From positions 12,569,001 to 12,633,000 of the forward strand of contig NZ_CP071090.1 in the NCBI RefSeq assembly GCF_017301735.1: a stretch of DNA of 64,000 nucleotides. The letters run 5' to 3'. How positions within the stretch are numbered: the first letter of the stretch is position 1; each line of letters begins with the position of its first letter. Positions 55,282-64,000 of the stretch are shown here, in pieces. The DNA is from Pyxidicoccus parkwaysis. GTDB lineage: Bacteria > Myxococcota > Myxococcia > Myxococcales > Myxococcaceae. The notes below the pieces were generated by a model that saw only the letters and a list, made by a program, of their open reading frames with translations, did not search any database and was not told the DNA's origin. The position numbers and the translations under genes are program-made.

Positions 55282-55655
55282 TTGCCGTCATCTTCGAGGT
55301 GCGTCCCCACGCGGACGGCCGGCAGGAGTACCTGGACCTCGCGGCGGGGCTTCGGCCGCTGCTCGAAGGCGTGGACGGGTTCATCTCCATCGAGCGCTTC
55401 CAGAGTCTGACGGACCCGACGAAGCTCCTCTCGCTGTCGTTCTGGCGGGACGAGGAAGCCGTCAAGGCATGGCGCCAATTGGAGTCGCACCGCGCCGCGC
55501 AGGCGAAGGGCCGCGCCTCCGTCTTCGAGGACTACCGCCTCCGTGTCGCCGCCGTGCTCCGCGACTACGGCATGTCCGAGCGTGCCCAGGCGCCCGCGGA
55601 CAGCCGTGCAGTCCACGAGCGCGGATGCCCGCTCACGGCAGCTTCGGACGGATGA
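55278..55655 (+). CDS. Antibiotic-biosynthesis-monooxygenase (ABM) domain protein
   Basis: This 125-residue protein has the ABM ferredoxin-like fold: [34 protein letters not shown] and [17 protein letters not shown] proteins are small cofactor-free oxygenases or heme-degradation-like enzymes. It is coupled to the P450 gene and its 3' end overlaps the MOSC gene (convergent). Confidence 0.85.
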   Translation: MIAVIFEVRPHADGRQEYLDLAAGLRPLLEGVDGFISIERFQSLTDPTKLLSLSFWRDEEAVKAWRQLESHRAAQAKGRASVFEDYRLRVAAVLRDYGMSERAQAPADSRAVHERGCPLTAASDG

Positions 55656-56121
55656 TGCGCGGCGCGTCCGGATTCACGTCCAGGAGCCGCACGCCGTCTC
55701 CCTCCCGCACCGTGCCGCCTCGCAGCACCTTCGCGAGCTGACCGCGCCGGCCCCAGCTCTCCTTCAGGAGCCCGGGGCGCAGCGCGTCCAGCTTCCAACA
55801 CGGCACGCACGGCTCCGTCAGCTCCACCAGCACCTCGTCCCCCAGCGCCAGCCGCTGGCCCGGGGGCAGGGTGTCCAGAGGCAGTCCCTCCACCACCACG
55901 TTCTCCTTCAGCGCTCCCACCGGCACGTCCAGCGCCGCGCGCGAGGCCTCGTCCAGGAGCAGCACCTGACGCTTGTGCCCGAGCGCCCGCAGGGAGTGGC
56001 GGTCCCCCTCCAGGCCACGTCCCTCCACGGCCCGGGCCTCGGGGACGCGGAGCATGGGCGTGCCTCGCGCCTGGGCGAGCAGGAGGGCTCGGACGGTTCC
56101 GCTTGCGCTGGGAGTGCTCAC
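55633..56121 (-). CDS. MOSC domain protein
   Basis: This 162-residue protein matches MOSC domains ([52 protein letters not shown]), which act in molybdenum-cofactor sulfur transfer. GTG 56121. Its 3' end overlaps the ABM gene by 23 bp. Confidence 0.85.
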   Translation of the reverse strand: MSTPSASGTVRALLLAQARGTPMLRVPEARAVEGRGLEGDRHSLRALGHKRQVLLLDEASRAALDVPVGALKENVVVEGLPLDTLPPGQRLALGDEVLVELTEPCVPCWKLDALRPGLLKESWGRRGQLAKVLRGGTVREGDGVRLLDVNPDAPRIIRPKLP

Positions 56122-56217
56122 GGCACAACGGTAATCCCGCGAGGGCCATGGCCGCAGCGGCCGCCCTGTTATGCCCTGGCCCCCCGCCTACAACCTCTCT
56201 TACGAGGAGCCCCGCGC

Positions 56218-57618
56218 GTGAGCACGAAGAACGTTCGCATCGAGAAGGACACCTTCGGCCCCATCGAGGTGCCCGCCGAGCACCTCTGGGGCGCGCAGAC
56301 CCAGCGCAGCCTCCAGAACTTCGCCATCTCCACCGAGCGCATGCCGCCCGCACTCATCCGCGCGCTCGTCCTGGTGAAGAAGGCCGCCGCCATCGTCAAC
56401 ATGGAGAACAGCTCCCTTCCGCGCGACAAGGGCGAGGCCATCGTCAAGGCCGCCGACGAGGTGCTCGCCGGCAAGCACGACGGCGAGTTTCCCCTGAGCG
56501 TCTGGCAGACGGGCAGCGGCACCCAGACGAACATGAACTGCAACGAGGTGCTGGCCAACCGCGCCTCGGAGTTGATGGGCGGCGAGCGCGGCGAGGGCCG
56601 CAAGGTCCACGCCAACGACGACGTCAACAAGGGGCAGAGCTCCAACGACGTCTTCCCCACCGCGATGAGCGTGGCCGCCGCCACCGCCATCGTCGAGCAG
56701 GTGCTCCCCGAGGTGAAGGCGCTCCGGGACGTGCTCGCGGAGAAGGCCCGCGCGTTCAAGGACATCGTCAAGATTGGCCGCACGCACCTGCAGGACGCGA
56801 CGCCGCTCACGCTGGGGCAGGAGCTCAGCGGCTACGTGGCGCAATTGGAGCACGCGCGCGGGCACCTGGAGCTGGCCCTGCCGCACCTGTACGAACTGGC
56901 CCTGGGCGGCACCGCCGTGGGCACCGGCCTCAACGCGCCGAAGGGCTACGCCGAGCGCGTGGCGAAGGAGATTTCCCGCCTCACCGGCCACCCCTTCGTC
57001 ACCGCGCCCAACAAGTTCGAGGCGCTCGCCGCCAATGACGCCCTCGTCCACGCGCACGGGGCCCTCAAGGGGCTGGCCGCGTCGCTCTTCAAGGTGGCCA
57101 ATGACGTGCGCTGGCTTTCCTCGGGGCCGCGCTCGGGGCTGGGTGAAATCACCATTCCGGAGAACGAGCCCGGCAGCTCCATCATGCCGGGCAAGGTGAA
57201 CCCCACGCAGAGCGAGGCGCTCACCATGCTGTGCGCCCAGGTGATGGGCAACGACGTGGCCGTCTCCGTCGGCGGCGCGTCCGGCAACTTCGAGCTGAAC
57301 GTCTTCAAGCCGCTCATCATCCACAACGTCCTGCAGAGCTGCCGGCTGCTGGCGGACGGCATGCGCAGCTTCCGCCTCCACTGCGCCGTGGGCATCGAGC
57401 CCAACATGCCGCGCATCCGGGAGAACCTGGAGCGCAGCCTGATGCTCGTCACCGCGCTCAATCCGCACATCGGCTACGACAACGCCGCGAAGATTGCCAA
57501 GACGGCCCACAAGGAGGGCAAGACGCTGAAGGAGGTCGCCGTCGCATTGGGCCTCCTCACCGCCGAGCAGTTCGACCAGTGGGTCCGCCCGGAGGCCATG
57601 ACGGGTCAGAAGGACTGA
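56218..57618 (+). CDS. fumC: Fumarate hydratase class II
   Basis: This 466-residue protein is Fum[21 protein letters not shown], the signature [16 protein letters not shown], and [12 protein letters not shown]-like stretch. It interconverts fumarate and malate in the TCA cycle. GTG 56218 has GAGGAG 8 nt upstream. A hairpin follows the stop. It runs beside the glyoxylate operon on the map but on the other strand. Confidence 0.97.
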   Translation: MSTKNVRIEKDTFGPIEVPAEHLWGAQTQRSLQNFAISTERMPPALIRALVLVKKAAAIVNMENSSLPRDKGEAIVKAADEVLAGKHDGEFPLSVWQTGSGTQTNMNCNEVLANRASELMGGERGEGRKVHANDDVNKGQSSNDVFPTAMSVAAATAIVEQVLPEVKALRDVLAEKARAFKDIVKIGRTHLQDATPLTLGQELSGYVAQLEHARGHLELALPHLYELALGGTAVGTGLNAPKGYAERVAKEISRLTGHPFVTAPNKFEALAANDALVHAHGALKGLAASLFKVANDVRWLSSGPRSGLGEITIPENEPGSSIMPGKVNPTQSEALTMLCAQVMGNDVAVSVGGASGNFELNVFKPLIIHNVLQSCRLLADGMRSFRLHCAVGIEPNMPRIRENLERSLMLVTALNPHIGYDNAAKIAKTAHKEGKTLKEVAVALGLLTAEQFDQWVRPEAMTGQKD

Positions 57619-57619
57619 T

Positions 57620-57652
57620 GGCCCGGCCGTGTGCGAGAAGGTGAGCCGGGCC
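57620..57652 (+). terminator. Hairpin after fumC
   Basis: GGCCCGGC (57620-57627) with GCCGGGCC (57645-57652): a perfect 8-bp stem with a 17-nt loop, 1 bp after the stop. Likely terminator, without T-run. Confidence 0.55.
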
Positions 57653-57733
57653 CTCGCGACGAGGTGCCCGGACTCGCAGGCCCGGGGAGCGGCCAGGAGG
57701 GCAGCGGGGCGGGCAGAGCCTTCCGCCCCGGCG

Positions 57734-57767
57734 TCCCCGAAGCGTGGGACAGCGCACGCTTCGGGGA
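57734..57767 (+). terminator. 13-bp perfect hairpin between fumC and clpP
   Basis: TCCCCGAAGCGTG (57734-57746), 8-nt loop, CACGCTTCGGGGA (57755-57767). It lies 47 bp before the clpP start, so it is either a second fumC terminator or a clpP 5' leader structure. Confidence 0.6.
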
Positions 57768-57814
57768 AGAAGGGACGGGCGCGCCGGGACGAGGACGATT
57801 AGGGTACAGGGGCC

Positions 57815-58420
<606 letters not shown>

Positions 58421-58731
58421 TCCCGCCTCCCCTGGCCCCCGCCTGTTCCATCGAGCGGGGGCCGTGCCGTGAAGCGCGAGCCCACCGCTGTCCTGTGCGG
58501 CACGCGCGAGTGACTCACCGTCTCCGGCGCGGCGCATCCGCAGCGGCTCCGTCGCCGTCCCTGCGAGCGGGCATGCTCCTCGGGAGGAGCGCCGCCGTCT
58601 TCAGTAGATAGATTCCCGCGTGACGTTGGCGCAGTCCCTGCGCTGGTGGCCCGGGCAGGCGCAGCTTCTTCGCGCTGGCCGTGTGGGCTCCCTCGCCTGC
58701 GAGTGGCATGTTCCATGCTCACTCTCAAGGC
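58421..58731. other. 311-bp region without a gene
   Basis: It holds the clpP terminator hairpin (58434-58463). The rest is GC-rich with no clear frame or operator; the lipoprotein start follows. Confidence 0.5.
58434..58463 (+). terminator. clpP terminator hairpin
   Basis: GGCCCCCGC (58434-58442) and GCGGGGGCC (58455-58463), a 9-bp perfect stem with a 12-nt loop, 13 bp after the clpP stop. Confidence 0.6.
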
Positions 58732-59130
58732 ATGCCCCGCCCCCGCCTCGTCCTCCGCATGCTCCTGCCCGGTGCCATCCTGGCCGGCGTCGCCTGTGCT
58801 TCGCAGCCCACGGGGCGGCCACCCGTGCCGCACTCGGCCTACAGCGTCCAGCTGGAGCTCGGTCAGCGAGACGTCATCCAGGCGGGAGAGGAATACGCCC
58901 GGAACAACGCCTTCCTGCTGTCCGAGAGCCGCGACGCAGTGGAGATACGACCCAACTACTGGCGTGTCCGCTTCGGCCTGGCGAACAAGCCCGGGCGCGG
59001 GCTGGAGCTGGAGTTCGATGAGTTGGCTCGTCGCGTCACGCGCGCCCAGGAAATCGAAATCCTCCCCGGCGAGCTTCCCAATCCAGGGCAGGGCGGAAGC
59101 GGACTCAGCGTGCCCAACGCCATCCAGTAG
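58732..59130 (+). CDS. Small lipoprotein, unknown function
   Basis: This 132-residue lipoprotein has signal MPRPRLVLRMLLPGAILAGVAC (split here only at Cys) and a mature domain with NYWRVRFGLAN and ELEFDELARR. ATG 58732 gives the best signal. Unknown function. Confidence 0.65.
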   Translation: MPRPRLVLRMLLPGAILAGVACASQPTGRPPVPHSAYSVQLELGQRDVIQAGEEYARNNAFLLSESRDAVEIRPNYWRVRFGLANKPGRGLELEFDELARRVTRAQEIEILPGELPNPGQGGSGLSVPNAIQ

Positions 59131-59193
59131 TCGTTGGGGTTCCATTCCCGCCGCCTCCCTCGCCAGGCAGGCCACCTGCACGGTGGTCGCCGC

Positions 59194-60252
59194 TCAGGGA
59201 ATGACGCGGCGGCGGCGGAAGTCGTCGAAGATGCCGAGGAACATGGCCTCCGTGTCCACGTACTCGTGGAAGCCGAAGCGCCGAGCCTTCGTGCCGTCTG
59301 CGAACATGTCGTAGTCCCACGAGAAGACGAAGTCGCCGAAGCGCCACGAGGACACGTCCTTGTACGCGTGGCGCTCCAGGCCGTGCTTCTCCTGCATGCG
59401 CTGCCACAGCGGCTCCTTGTCCGCCATGACGACGTCCAGTGACATGGGCAGCGGCGGCGCCACCTCCAGGTCGAAGTGGCGCGCAATCCTCGGCCACAGC
59501 TCGTTCCACCGGAACAGGTCGCCGTTGTTGATGTTGAAGGCCTGGTTGGCGCAGCGCTCGTCGGTGGCGGCCCAGACCGTGGCCTTCGCCAACAGCCCCG
59601 CGTCCGTCATCTCCAGCAGCTTGTCGTACGCGCCCGGCTTGCCGGGGAAGCGCAGCGGCAGGCCCAGTTCCTTCGAGATGCTGGCGTACACCGCGATGAC
59701 CATGGCCAGGTTCATCGGGTTGCCGAGCGCGAAGCCGCACACCACGGACGGGCGGATGGCGGACCAGGTCCAGGCCTTGCCCTGCTGCCGCGCCTCCAGG
59801 AAGGCCTGCTGGTCCACGTTGAACTCGGGCGGCATGTGGTGCGCGTCCATCTCGCGGGCCGGCGTCTTGAACGGGCCCAGGTGCGCGCCGTAGACCTTGT
59901 AGCCCTGCATCAGGCTGATGTGCCGCAGGCCGCGCGCCACGGGCTCCACGGCGTCCACGACGTTGACCAGCATTGCGAGGTTGGGCGCCACCAGCTCCGC
60001 CCACGTCGGCCTGTCTTGATACGCGGCGTAGAAGATGTGCGTGACGTGAGTGAGGCCGCCCAGCTTCGCGCGGCAGTCCTTCGCGTCGAGCAGGTCCACC
60101 TCCACGTGCCGCACGCGCCCCTCCGACGGGCCTCCCCGCCGCGACAGGCCGATGACGTCCCAGTCGCCGAGCGACGCGAGGTGGGTGACGAGGTTGCGGC
60201 CGATGACGCCCTGGGCTCCGACGACGAGGGCGACCTTCTGCTTCGGACTCAT
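59194..60252 (-). CDS. SDR-family reductase, PRISE-like (progesterone 5-beta-reductase/iridoid synthase type)
   Basis: This 352-residue NAD(P)-dependent protein has the Rossmann start VALVVGAQGVIGRNLV, then LMQGYKVYGAHLGPF (the PRISE GxKxYxG-like motif) and WSAIRPSVVCGFALGN. PRISE enzymes reduce enone groups of small molecules. ATG 60252 has GGAG 7 nt upstream. The 409-bp gap to the next lipoprotein follows. Confidence 0.85.
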   Translation of the reverse strand: MSPKQKVALVVGAQGVIGRNLVTHLASLGDWDVIGLSRRGGPSEGRVRHVEVDLLDAKDCRAKLGGLTHVTHIFYAAYQDRPTWAELVAPNLAMLVNVVDAVEPVARGLRHISLMQGYKVYGAHLGPFKTPAREMDAHHMPPEFNVDQQAFLEARQQGKAWTWSAIRPSVVCGFALGNPMNLAMVIAVYASISKELGLPLRFPGKPGAYDKLLEMTDAGLLAKATVWAATDERCANQAFNINNGDLFRWNELWPRIARHFDLEVAPPLPMSLDVVMADKEPLWQRMQEKHGLERHAYKDVSSWRFGDFVFSWDYDMFADGTKARRFGFHEYVDTEAMFLGIFDDFRRRRVIP

Positions 60253-60661
60253 GAGCATGCTCCGGGGAAGCGGCGCGGGTGCGCGCGGGGACTGCCTCGC
60301 GGCGACGGGCGCGAACGCCGTGGAATATGGAGCCCGCACCCCGTGTGGACCACGGCTTCACCCGGCACAGCACCTGTGACGTGAAGTCACGACGAGCGCG
60401 CCGCCGTCCCCGCTTTGTTTGCGACATTTTCCGGGGGCCTGCGTTTACCTGGTGTCAGCACCCGGAAGCCGAGACACGGGCCTCCGGTGAGGACGCCGCA
60501 ACATCCCCTCCGAACGCCAGGGCTCCGCAAGGAGTGTCTGTCGTTGCGCGCCGTGCGCGGCCCATGGGCCGTCCCCCCGTGAAGTCACCACCGAAGTCGT
60601 ACTCACCTCCAGCGTCCCGCCGGGTGGCGGGCGTCTGGGCTCCGTCTGTCAGGAGAAGGCA
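60253..60661. other. 409-bp divergent region with repeated motif
   Basis: Two copies of CGTGAAGTCAC (60380-60390, 60578-60588), one inside a GTGAC-N5-GTCAC inverted repeat (60376-60390), plus a CCCGCC/GGCGGG hairpin (60616-60631) in the leader of the next gene. Probably holds both divergent promoters; no gene. Confidence 0.5.
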
Positions 60662-61543
60662 ATGTCTCTCAAGCGAATGTTGTCTGTGATTGCTGTCGTG
60701 GCGGTTCCCGTCCTGAGTGCCTGCGGCTCGGCCGACGATGCGCCCCTGGATGGCGCCACGTCCGTCGTCGACCCGGCCACGGGTGAAATCGTGGCCACGA
60801 ACTTCCCCAAGGACGCGAGGTTCCTCGACGTGGCCACCGCCGCCGTCGTGCAGCCGCCCATCGATACCTGCCGCATCGATGACCCGGACTGCGTGGGCAC
60901 GTGCAGCCCCATCCGCGACTACGGCTGCGAGCCCTGCGACTCCACCAACCCGCTGCACTGGTGCTACGTGCCGCCGCCGCCCCCGCCGCCGTGCACGGCC
61001 GCGGACGGGCTCATCAGCCAGTACCGTGAGCAGCGCACCGGCCTGGAGTCGACCCAGAATTACGAGGTGCAAATCTTCGAGGGCAGCCGCTGCAACCGCT
61101 GGGTCGTCACCGGTATTGGCGCCTCCATCGTCTCGGACAGCAACTACGAGCAGTTGGTCATCGAGTACCGGGAGCTGTACGCGAACGGCACCATGGGGCC
61201 GCGCATGCTGTACCGCACGGGCAGCAATCCCTACCGTACCCCCGAGGCCTGGGTGCAGGCGACGGACGGCTACGCCCTCGTCGGAGTGGCCGCGGGCCAG
61301 CAGGGGACGCATGACCTGCGCACCCTCGTCGGCTACGCCCGCCAGGTGGTGGTGACCTCCTCCGGCGTGCGCATGTCCGGCTCGTACCAGTACCTGTACG
61401 GGGGCATCAATCCGTACGGCACCATCGACAACCAGGCCTACAACACGACGCCCAATGACAACGAGGTCTTCATCGGCCTCGGCCTGCGCTCGGCCGTGCA
61501 GCAGACGAAGACGCTCATCTCGTTCATCGGCACGCTGCCGTAG
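60662..61543 (+). CDS. Cys-rich lipoprotein with a poly-proline linker
   Basis: This 293-residue lipoprotein has signal ending VLSAC and an early Cys-rich part (CRIDDPDCVGTCSPIRDYGC). A PPPPPPPC linker and a beta-rich C-terminal domain follow. ATG has GGAG upstream. No family; possibly a surface-exposed binding protein. Confidence 0.65.
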   Translation: MSLKRMLSVIAVVAVPVLSACGSADDAPLDGATSVVDPATGEIVATNFPKDARFLDVATAAVVQPPIDTCRIDDPDCVGTCSPIRDYGCEPCDSTNPLHWCYVPPPPPPPCTAADGLISQYREQRTGLESTQNYEVQIFEGSRCNRWVVTGIGASIVSDSNYEQLVIEYRELYANGTMGPRMLYRTGSNPYRTPEAWVQATDGYALVGVAAGQQGTHDLRTLVGYARQVVVTSSGVRMSGSYQYLYGGINPYGTIDNQAYNTTPNDNEVFIGLGLRSAVQQTKTLISFIGTLP

Positions 61544-61569
61544 TCCGCGAGCCCGTCTGCCGGAGTCCC

Positions 61570-61595
61570 GCCCGCGGCCCCTTCCGGCCGCGGGC
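61570..61595 (+). terminator. Perfect 10-bp hairpin after the Cys-rich lipoprotein gene
   Basis: GCCCGCGGCC (61570-61579), loop CCTTCC, GGCCGCGGGC (61586-61595), 26 bp past the stop. Confidence 0.6.
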
Positions 61596-61599
61596 GCCG

Positions 61600-61630
61600 G
61601 CTCCCGCGATTCCTGGGACGGCGCGGGAGC
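61600..61630 (+). terminator. Second tandem hairpin
   Basis: GCTCCCGCG (61600-61608) with CGCGGGAGC (61622-61630), 9-bp stem, 13-nt loop. Together with the previous hairpin it makes a double terminator. Confidence 0.5.
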
Positions 61631-61676
61631 AGGGACCTCACCTGGGTGATGTGGATTCACACACCCGGGAGAGGTC

Positions 61677-63164
61677 ATGACGATTCGCTACGCGGTAACG
61701 AAAGTAACGAAAGGGCATGTGGGGTTGCGGCGCCTGTTCCTGGTGGGCCTGGTCCTGGCCTCCACGAGCGCATGGGCCACGGAGTTCTGGGTGGACCCCG
61801 TGCGGGGCAGCCCCAGCGGAGACGGCAGCGCGGCGAGGCCCTGGCGGACGCTGAAGGAGGTCATCGACGCCGGACTGGTGGAGACCCGGAACTGGGAGTC
61901 GCTGCCCTACGTGGAGGGCAAGGTGCTGGTGCCCCGGAACGTGGGCGCTCCCGTGAAGGCGGGTGACACCCTCTGGCTGCGCGGCGGGTACCACGGCGAG
62001 GTGGATGTCTGGAGTCACTACAACACCGGCTACGTGACGGTGGCGGCCGCGCCGGGCGAGGAGCCCCGGCTGGGCAGGCTCCTGGTGCGCTCCAGCGCGT
62101 ACTGGGTCTTCAAGGGGCTGCACATCAGCTCGGAGTACATGCCTGTCCCTCAGAAGACCACGCTGGTGCAGCTCGAGTGGCACAACTATCGGGGGCCGGT
62201 GCATCACATCACCCTGGAGGGGAACGTCATCCAGGCGGTGTCGGACATCAGCGGCTTCACCGAGGCGGACTGGGTGGGCAGGGTGGGCCACGGAATCGTG
62301 GGTGATGGCTGGGGGCTGGTCATCCGCGGCAACCACCTGAAGAACGTCAACTACGGCATCCAGGTGGGCGCGTACGACTCGGTGGTGGAGTGCAACACGG
62401 TGGAGAACTTCGCCGGGGACGGGCTGCGCGGCCTCGGGGATGACTCCGTGTTCCAATACAACACCGTCAAGAATTGCTACGAGGTGTATGCCGACCACCG
62501 CGACGGGTTCCAGTCATGGACGTACGGGCCGGGCGGCGTGGGGACGGGCGAGGTGCGCAACGTCGTCCTCCGGGGCAACTACATCCTCAACTACGAGGAT
62601 GCGAACCAGCCGTTCCGCTGTGCCCTGCAAGGCATTGGGAACTTCGACGGCACCTTCGTGGACTGGGTCGTCGAGAACAACGTCATCGTCACCGACCACT
62701 ACCACGGCATCACGTTCATGGGCGCGCGTGGCGTGCGCGTGGTGAACAACACGGTGCTGGAGCCCAACGGCGCGGCGGGGCAGCCGGGCCCGCCGTGGAT
62801 TCGCGTGTCGGAGCACAAGAATGGCACGCCGCCACAGGCGTGCGTGGTGCGCAACAACCTGGCGCCCAAGTATGCGAATGCCAGCGTGGGCGTGAGCGAG
62901 GACCACAACCTCGTGGTGAGCGACCCGGCGGCGTTCTACGTGAATCCAACCACGTATGACTTGCGCCTCAAGTCAGGCTCGCCCGCGATTGACGTGGGGA
63001 GCGCGACTCTTGCGCCGCTCATCGACGTGGAGGGCGTGGCGCGGCCCCAGGGCGCTGGCGTGGACCTGGGCGCGTACGAGTGGCGGCCCTCCGCGCCACC
63101 GGTTGCCACGGCGGGCGCGGGCGTGCCCCAGTGCGCTGCCTTCCAGCCGGGTGCTGCCCGGTAG
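61677..63164 (+). CDS. Right-handed beta-helix secreted protein with choice-of-anchor-Q-like C-terminus
   Basis: This 495-residue protein has a signal peptide (VGLRRLFLVGLVLASTSAWA). A beta-helix region follows with GDTLWLRGGYHGEVDV, GNVIQAVSDISGF, NYGIQVGAYDSVVECNTVEN and NNVIVTDHYHGITF. It ends in DLGAYEWRP, the choice-of-anchor-Q signature. Such proteins are often polysaccharide lyases or surface adhesins. ATG has GGAGAGG upstream. Confidence 0.8.
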   Translation: MTIRYAVTKVTKGHVGLRRLFLVGLVLASTSAWATEFWVDPVRGSPSGDGSAARPWRTLKEVIDAGLVETRNWESLPYVEGKVLVPRNVGAPVKAGDTLWLRGGYHGEVDVWSHYNTGYVTVAAAPGEEPRLGRLLVRSSAYWVFKGLHISSEYMPVPQKTTLVQLEWHNYRGPVHHITLEGNVIQAVSDISGFTEADWVGRVGHGIVGDGWGLVIRGNHLKNVNYGIQVGAYDSVVECNTVENFAGDGLRGLGDDSVFQYNTVKNCYEVYADHRDGFQSWTYGPGGVGTGEVRNVVLRGNYILNYEDANQPFRCALQGIGNFDGTFVDWVVENNVIVTDHYHGITFMGARGVRVVNNTVLEPNGAAGQPGPPWIRVSEHKNGTPPQACVVRNNLAPKYANASVGVSEDHNLVVSDPAAFYVNPTTYDLRLKSGSPAIDVGSATLAPLIDVEGVARPQGAGVDLGAYEWRPSAPPVATAGAGVPQCAAFQPGAAR

Positions 63165-63176
63165 GTTGCGCATGGC

Positions 63177-63210
63177 CCCTGCCTTCTGCCTGAAGTGGGA
63201 GAAGGCAGGG
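63177..63210. terminator. Bidirectional hairpin between convergent genes
   Basis: CCCTGCCTTCT (63177-63187) with AGAAGGCAGGG (63200-63210), 11-bp perfect stem, 12-nt loop, between the beta-helix and 5'-nucleotidase genes. Confidence 0.65.
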
Positions 63211-63224
63211 ACCAAGGCCGAGGA

Positions 63225-64000
63225 CTACGGCGCGGGCGGCGGCGGCAGGATGGCGGTGATGCGGTCCAGCGCCGGGGCGGGTAGCGGAGTGCCCTGGCTG
63301 CTGTTGTTCTTGAGGTAGTTCTCCAGGGCGTCCGTGTCCACGGCGCCGCCGAGGCGGTTGCGGCCCTCGTTGAACGGCGCGAAGCCGTCGCCGCCGGTAG
63401 CGAGGAAGCTGTTCACCGTGACGCGGTAGTCGGCGGCCGGGTCGATGACCTGCCCGTCGAGGCGGATGGTGGCCGGGTCGATGCGGCTGCCGATGGGCTG
63501 GTTGGCGTCGAAGGTGTACGAGAAGCCCGCGGACGGCTGGAGGATGCGGGTGATGACGGCGCTGCCGGACTGCTGCCACTGGCGCTCCAGCACGGCCTCA
63601 ATCTGCGCGCCGGTGAGCGTCAGCGTCACCAGGCTGTTGCCGAAGGGCTGCGTGGTGAAGGCCTCGCCGTAGGTGACTTCGCCCTCGACGATGTCCGCGC
63701 GCACGCCGCCCGGGTTCATGAAGGCAATCTGCGCGCCGCCCATGTTGGCCGGCTTCGTGGCGGCGAGCTGCGCGTCCGCGATGACGAAGCCCATCGTGGA
63801 CTGGCCCGCCGGGTCCTTCTGGTTGCCCGGCGTCATGAGCGTCGCCGCCACGTAGCCGATGACGCGGTTGGCGAGCGGCGTGGCGCGGGCCTGGTACTTG
63901 GCCACCAGGTCCTTCACGCCGGTGTCCTCCGTCACGGTGCGGGTGACGATGACGTTGTTGGCCTTCGCCTCCACCACGTCGCCCGTGGTCCTGTCGAGCT
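63225..64000 (-). CDS. 5'-nucleotidase-family C-terminal domain, 5' part outside the window
   Basis: The open frame enters from the right edge (minus strand) and ends at 63225. It contains the 5'-nucleotidase C-terminal domain: MGFVIADAQLAATK, AQIAFMNPGGVRADI, TYGEAFTTQPFGN, and RVTVNSFLATGGDGFAPF. These bifunctional metallophosphatase/5'-nucleotidase enzymes hydrolyse nucleotides in the periplasm. At least 258 residues are visible; the metallophosphatase domain would be beyond the edge. Confidence 0.9.
   Translation of the reverse strand, partial: LDRTTGDVVEAKANNVIVTRTVTEDTGVKDLVAKYQARATPLANRVIGYVAATLMTPGNQKDPAGQSTMGFVIADAQLAATKPANMGGAQIAFMNPGGVRADIVEGEVTYGEAFTTQPFGNSLVTLTLTGAQIEAVLERQWQQSGSAVITRILQPSAGFSYTFDANQPIGSRIDPATIRLDGQVIDPAADYRVTVNSFLATGGDGFAPFNEGRNRLGGAVDTDALENYLKNNSSQGTPLPAPALDRITAILPPPPAP

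Noticed and set aside
55543-57618. 691-codon frame for fumarase
   Set aside because: The part before 56218 is low-complexity read-through over the MOSC gene. GTG 56218 with GAGGAG gives the normal FumC start.

Overview
The window looks like part of the chromosome of a myxobacterium (Myxococcus, Corallococcus or Pyxidicoccus type). The evidence is uniformly high GC with strong third-position GC bias, frequent GTG starts and 4-base stop/start overlaps, many lipoproteins with Asp/Ala/Gly/Thr-rich linkers, a MYXO-CTERM sorting tail (42590-43618), and a lipoprotein toxin resembling the SitA kin-recognition toxins of Myxococcus (43857-45218). No database search was run. Family names rest on motifs and architecture read by eye.

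Layout. 1-583: the end of a lower-GC toxin with an HELNH metalloprotease motif, coupled to a double-CxxC putative immunity gene. 726-10194: a tightly overlapping operon of a Gln-rich membrane protein, MoxR AAA ATPase, membrane protein, ABC ATPase, ABC permease, DUF58 protein, 27-codon mini-ORF and BatA-like VWA protein. A second VWA block follows (10352-13917), then a gene-free repeat-rich stretch (13918-14541). 14542-25916: an AlkD-like repair protein with a histone-H1-like tail, two divergent lipoproteins, a TamB/Omp85 pair and a small lipoprotein. 26014-34610: 4-alpha-glucanotransferase, a 3-methyladenine glycosylase, a translationally coupled sigma factor / zinc-finger protein / RlmN-like series, a small hydrolase, an ELWxxDGT-repeat lipoprotein, DUF2127, MscL with a zinc ribbon, and DedA.

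34678-42273: a large Cys-rich lipoprotein, a chemoreceptor signalling domain fused to an SBP_bac_5 domain, a transglutaminase-like protein and an arginine N-succinyltransferase. 42590-45948: a secreted polysaccharide-lyase-like protein whose 3' end begins a 51-bp tandem repeat, then the SitA-like toxin with two tandem DUF2019-like immunity genes. 46009-50110: PLP decarboxylase, B12/radical-SAM protein and small hypotheticals. 50399-53400: the glyoxylate bypass (malate synthase, isocitrate lyase) behind a candidate operator. 53674-64000: a PspC-like protein, a P450/ABM-monooxygenase pair whose Shine-Dalgarno lies in a strong hairpin, MOSC, fumarase, ClpP, a PRISE-like reductase, lipoproteins, a beta-helix protein and the end of a 5'-nucleotidase.

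Three themes stand out. (1) Two toxin/immunity cassettes. (2) Short duplications of gene ends at four separate places (8.4, 13.9, 30.3 and 43.6 kb). (3) Unusual domain fusions: MCP-SBP, AlkD-H1 tail, and zinc ribbons on MscL and PspC.
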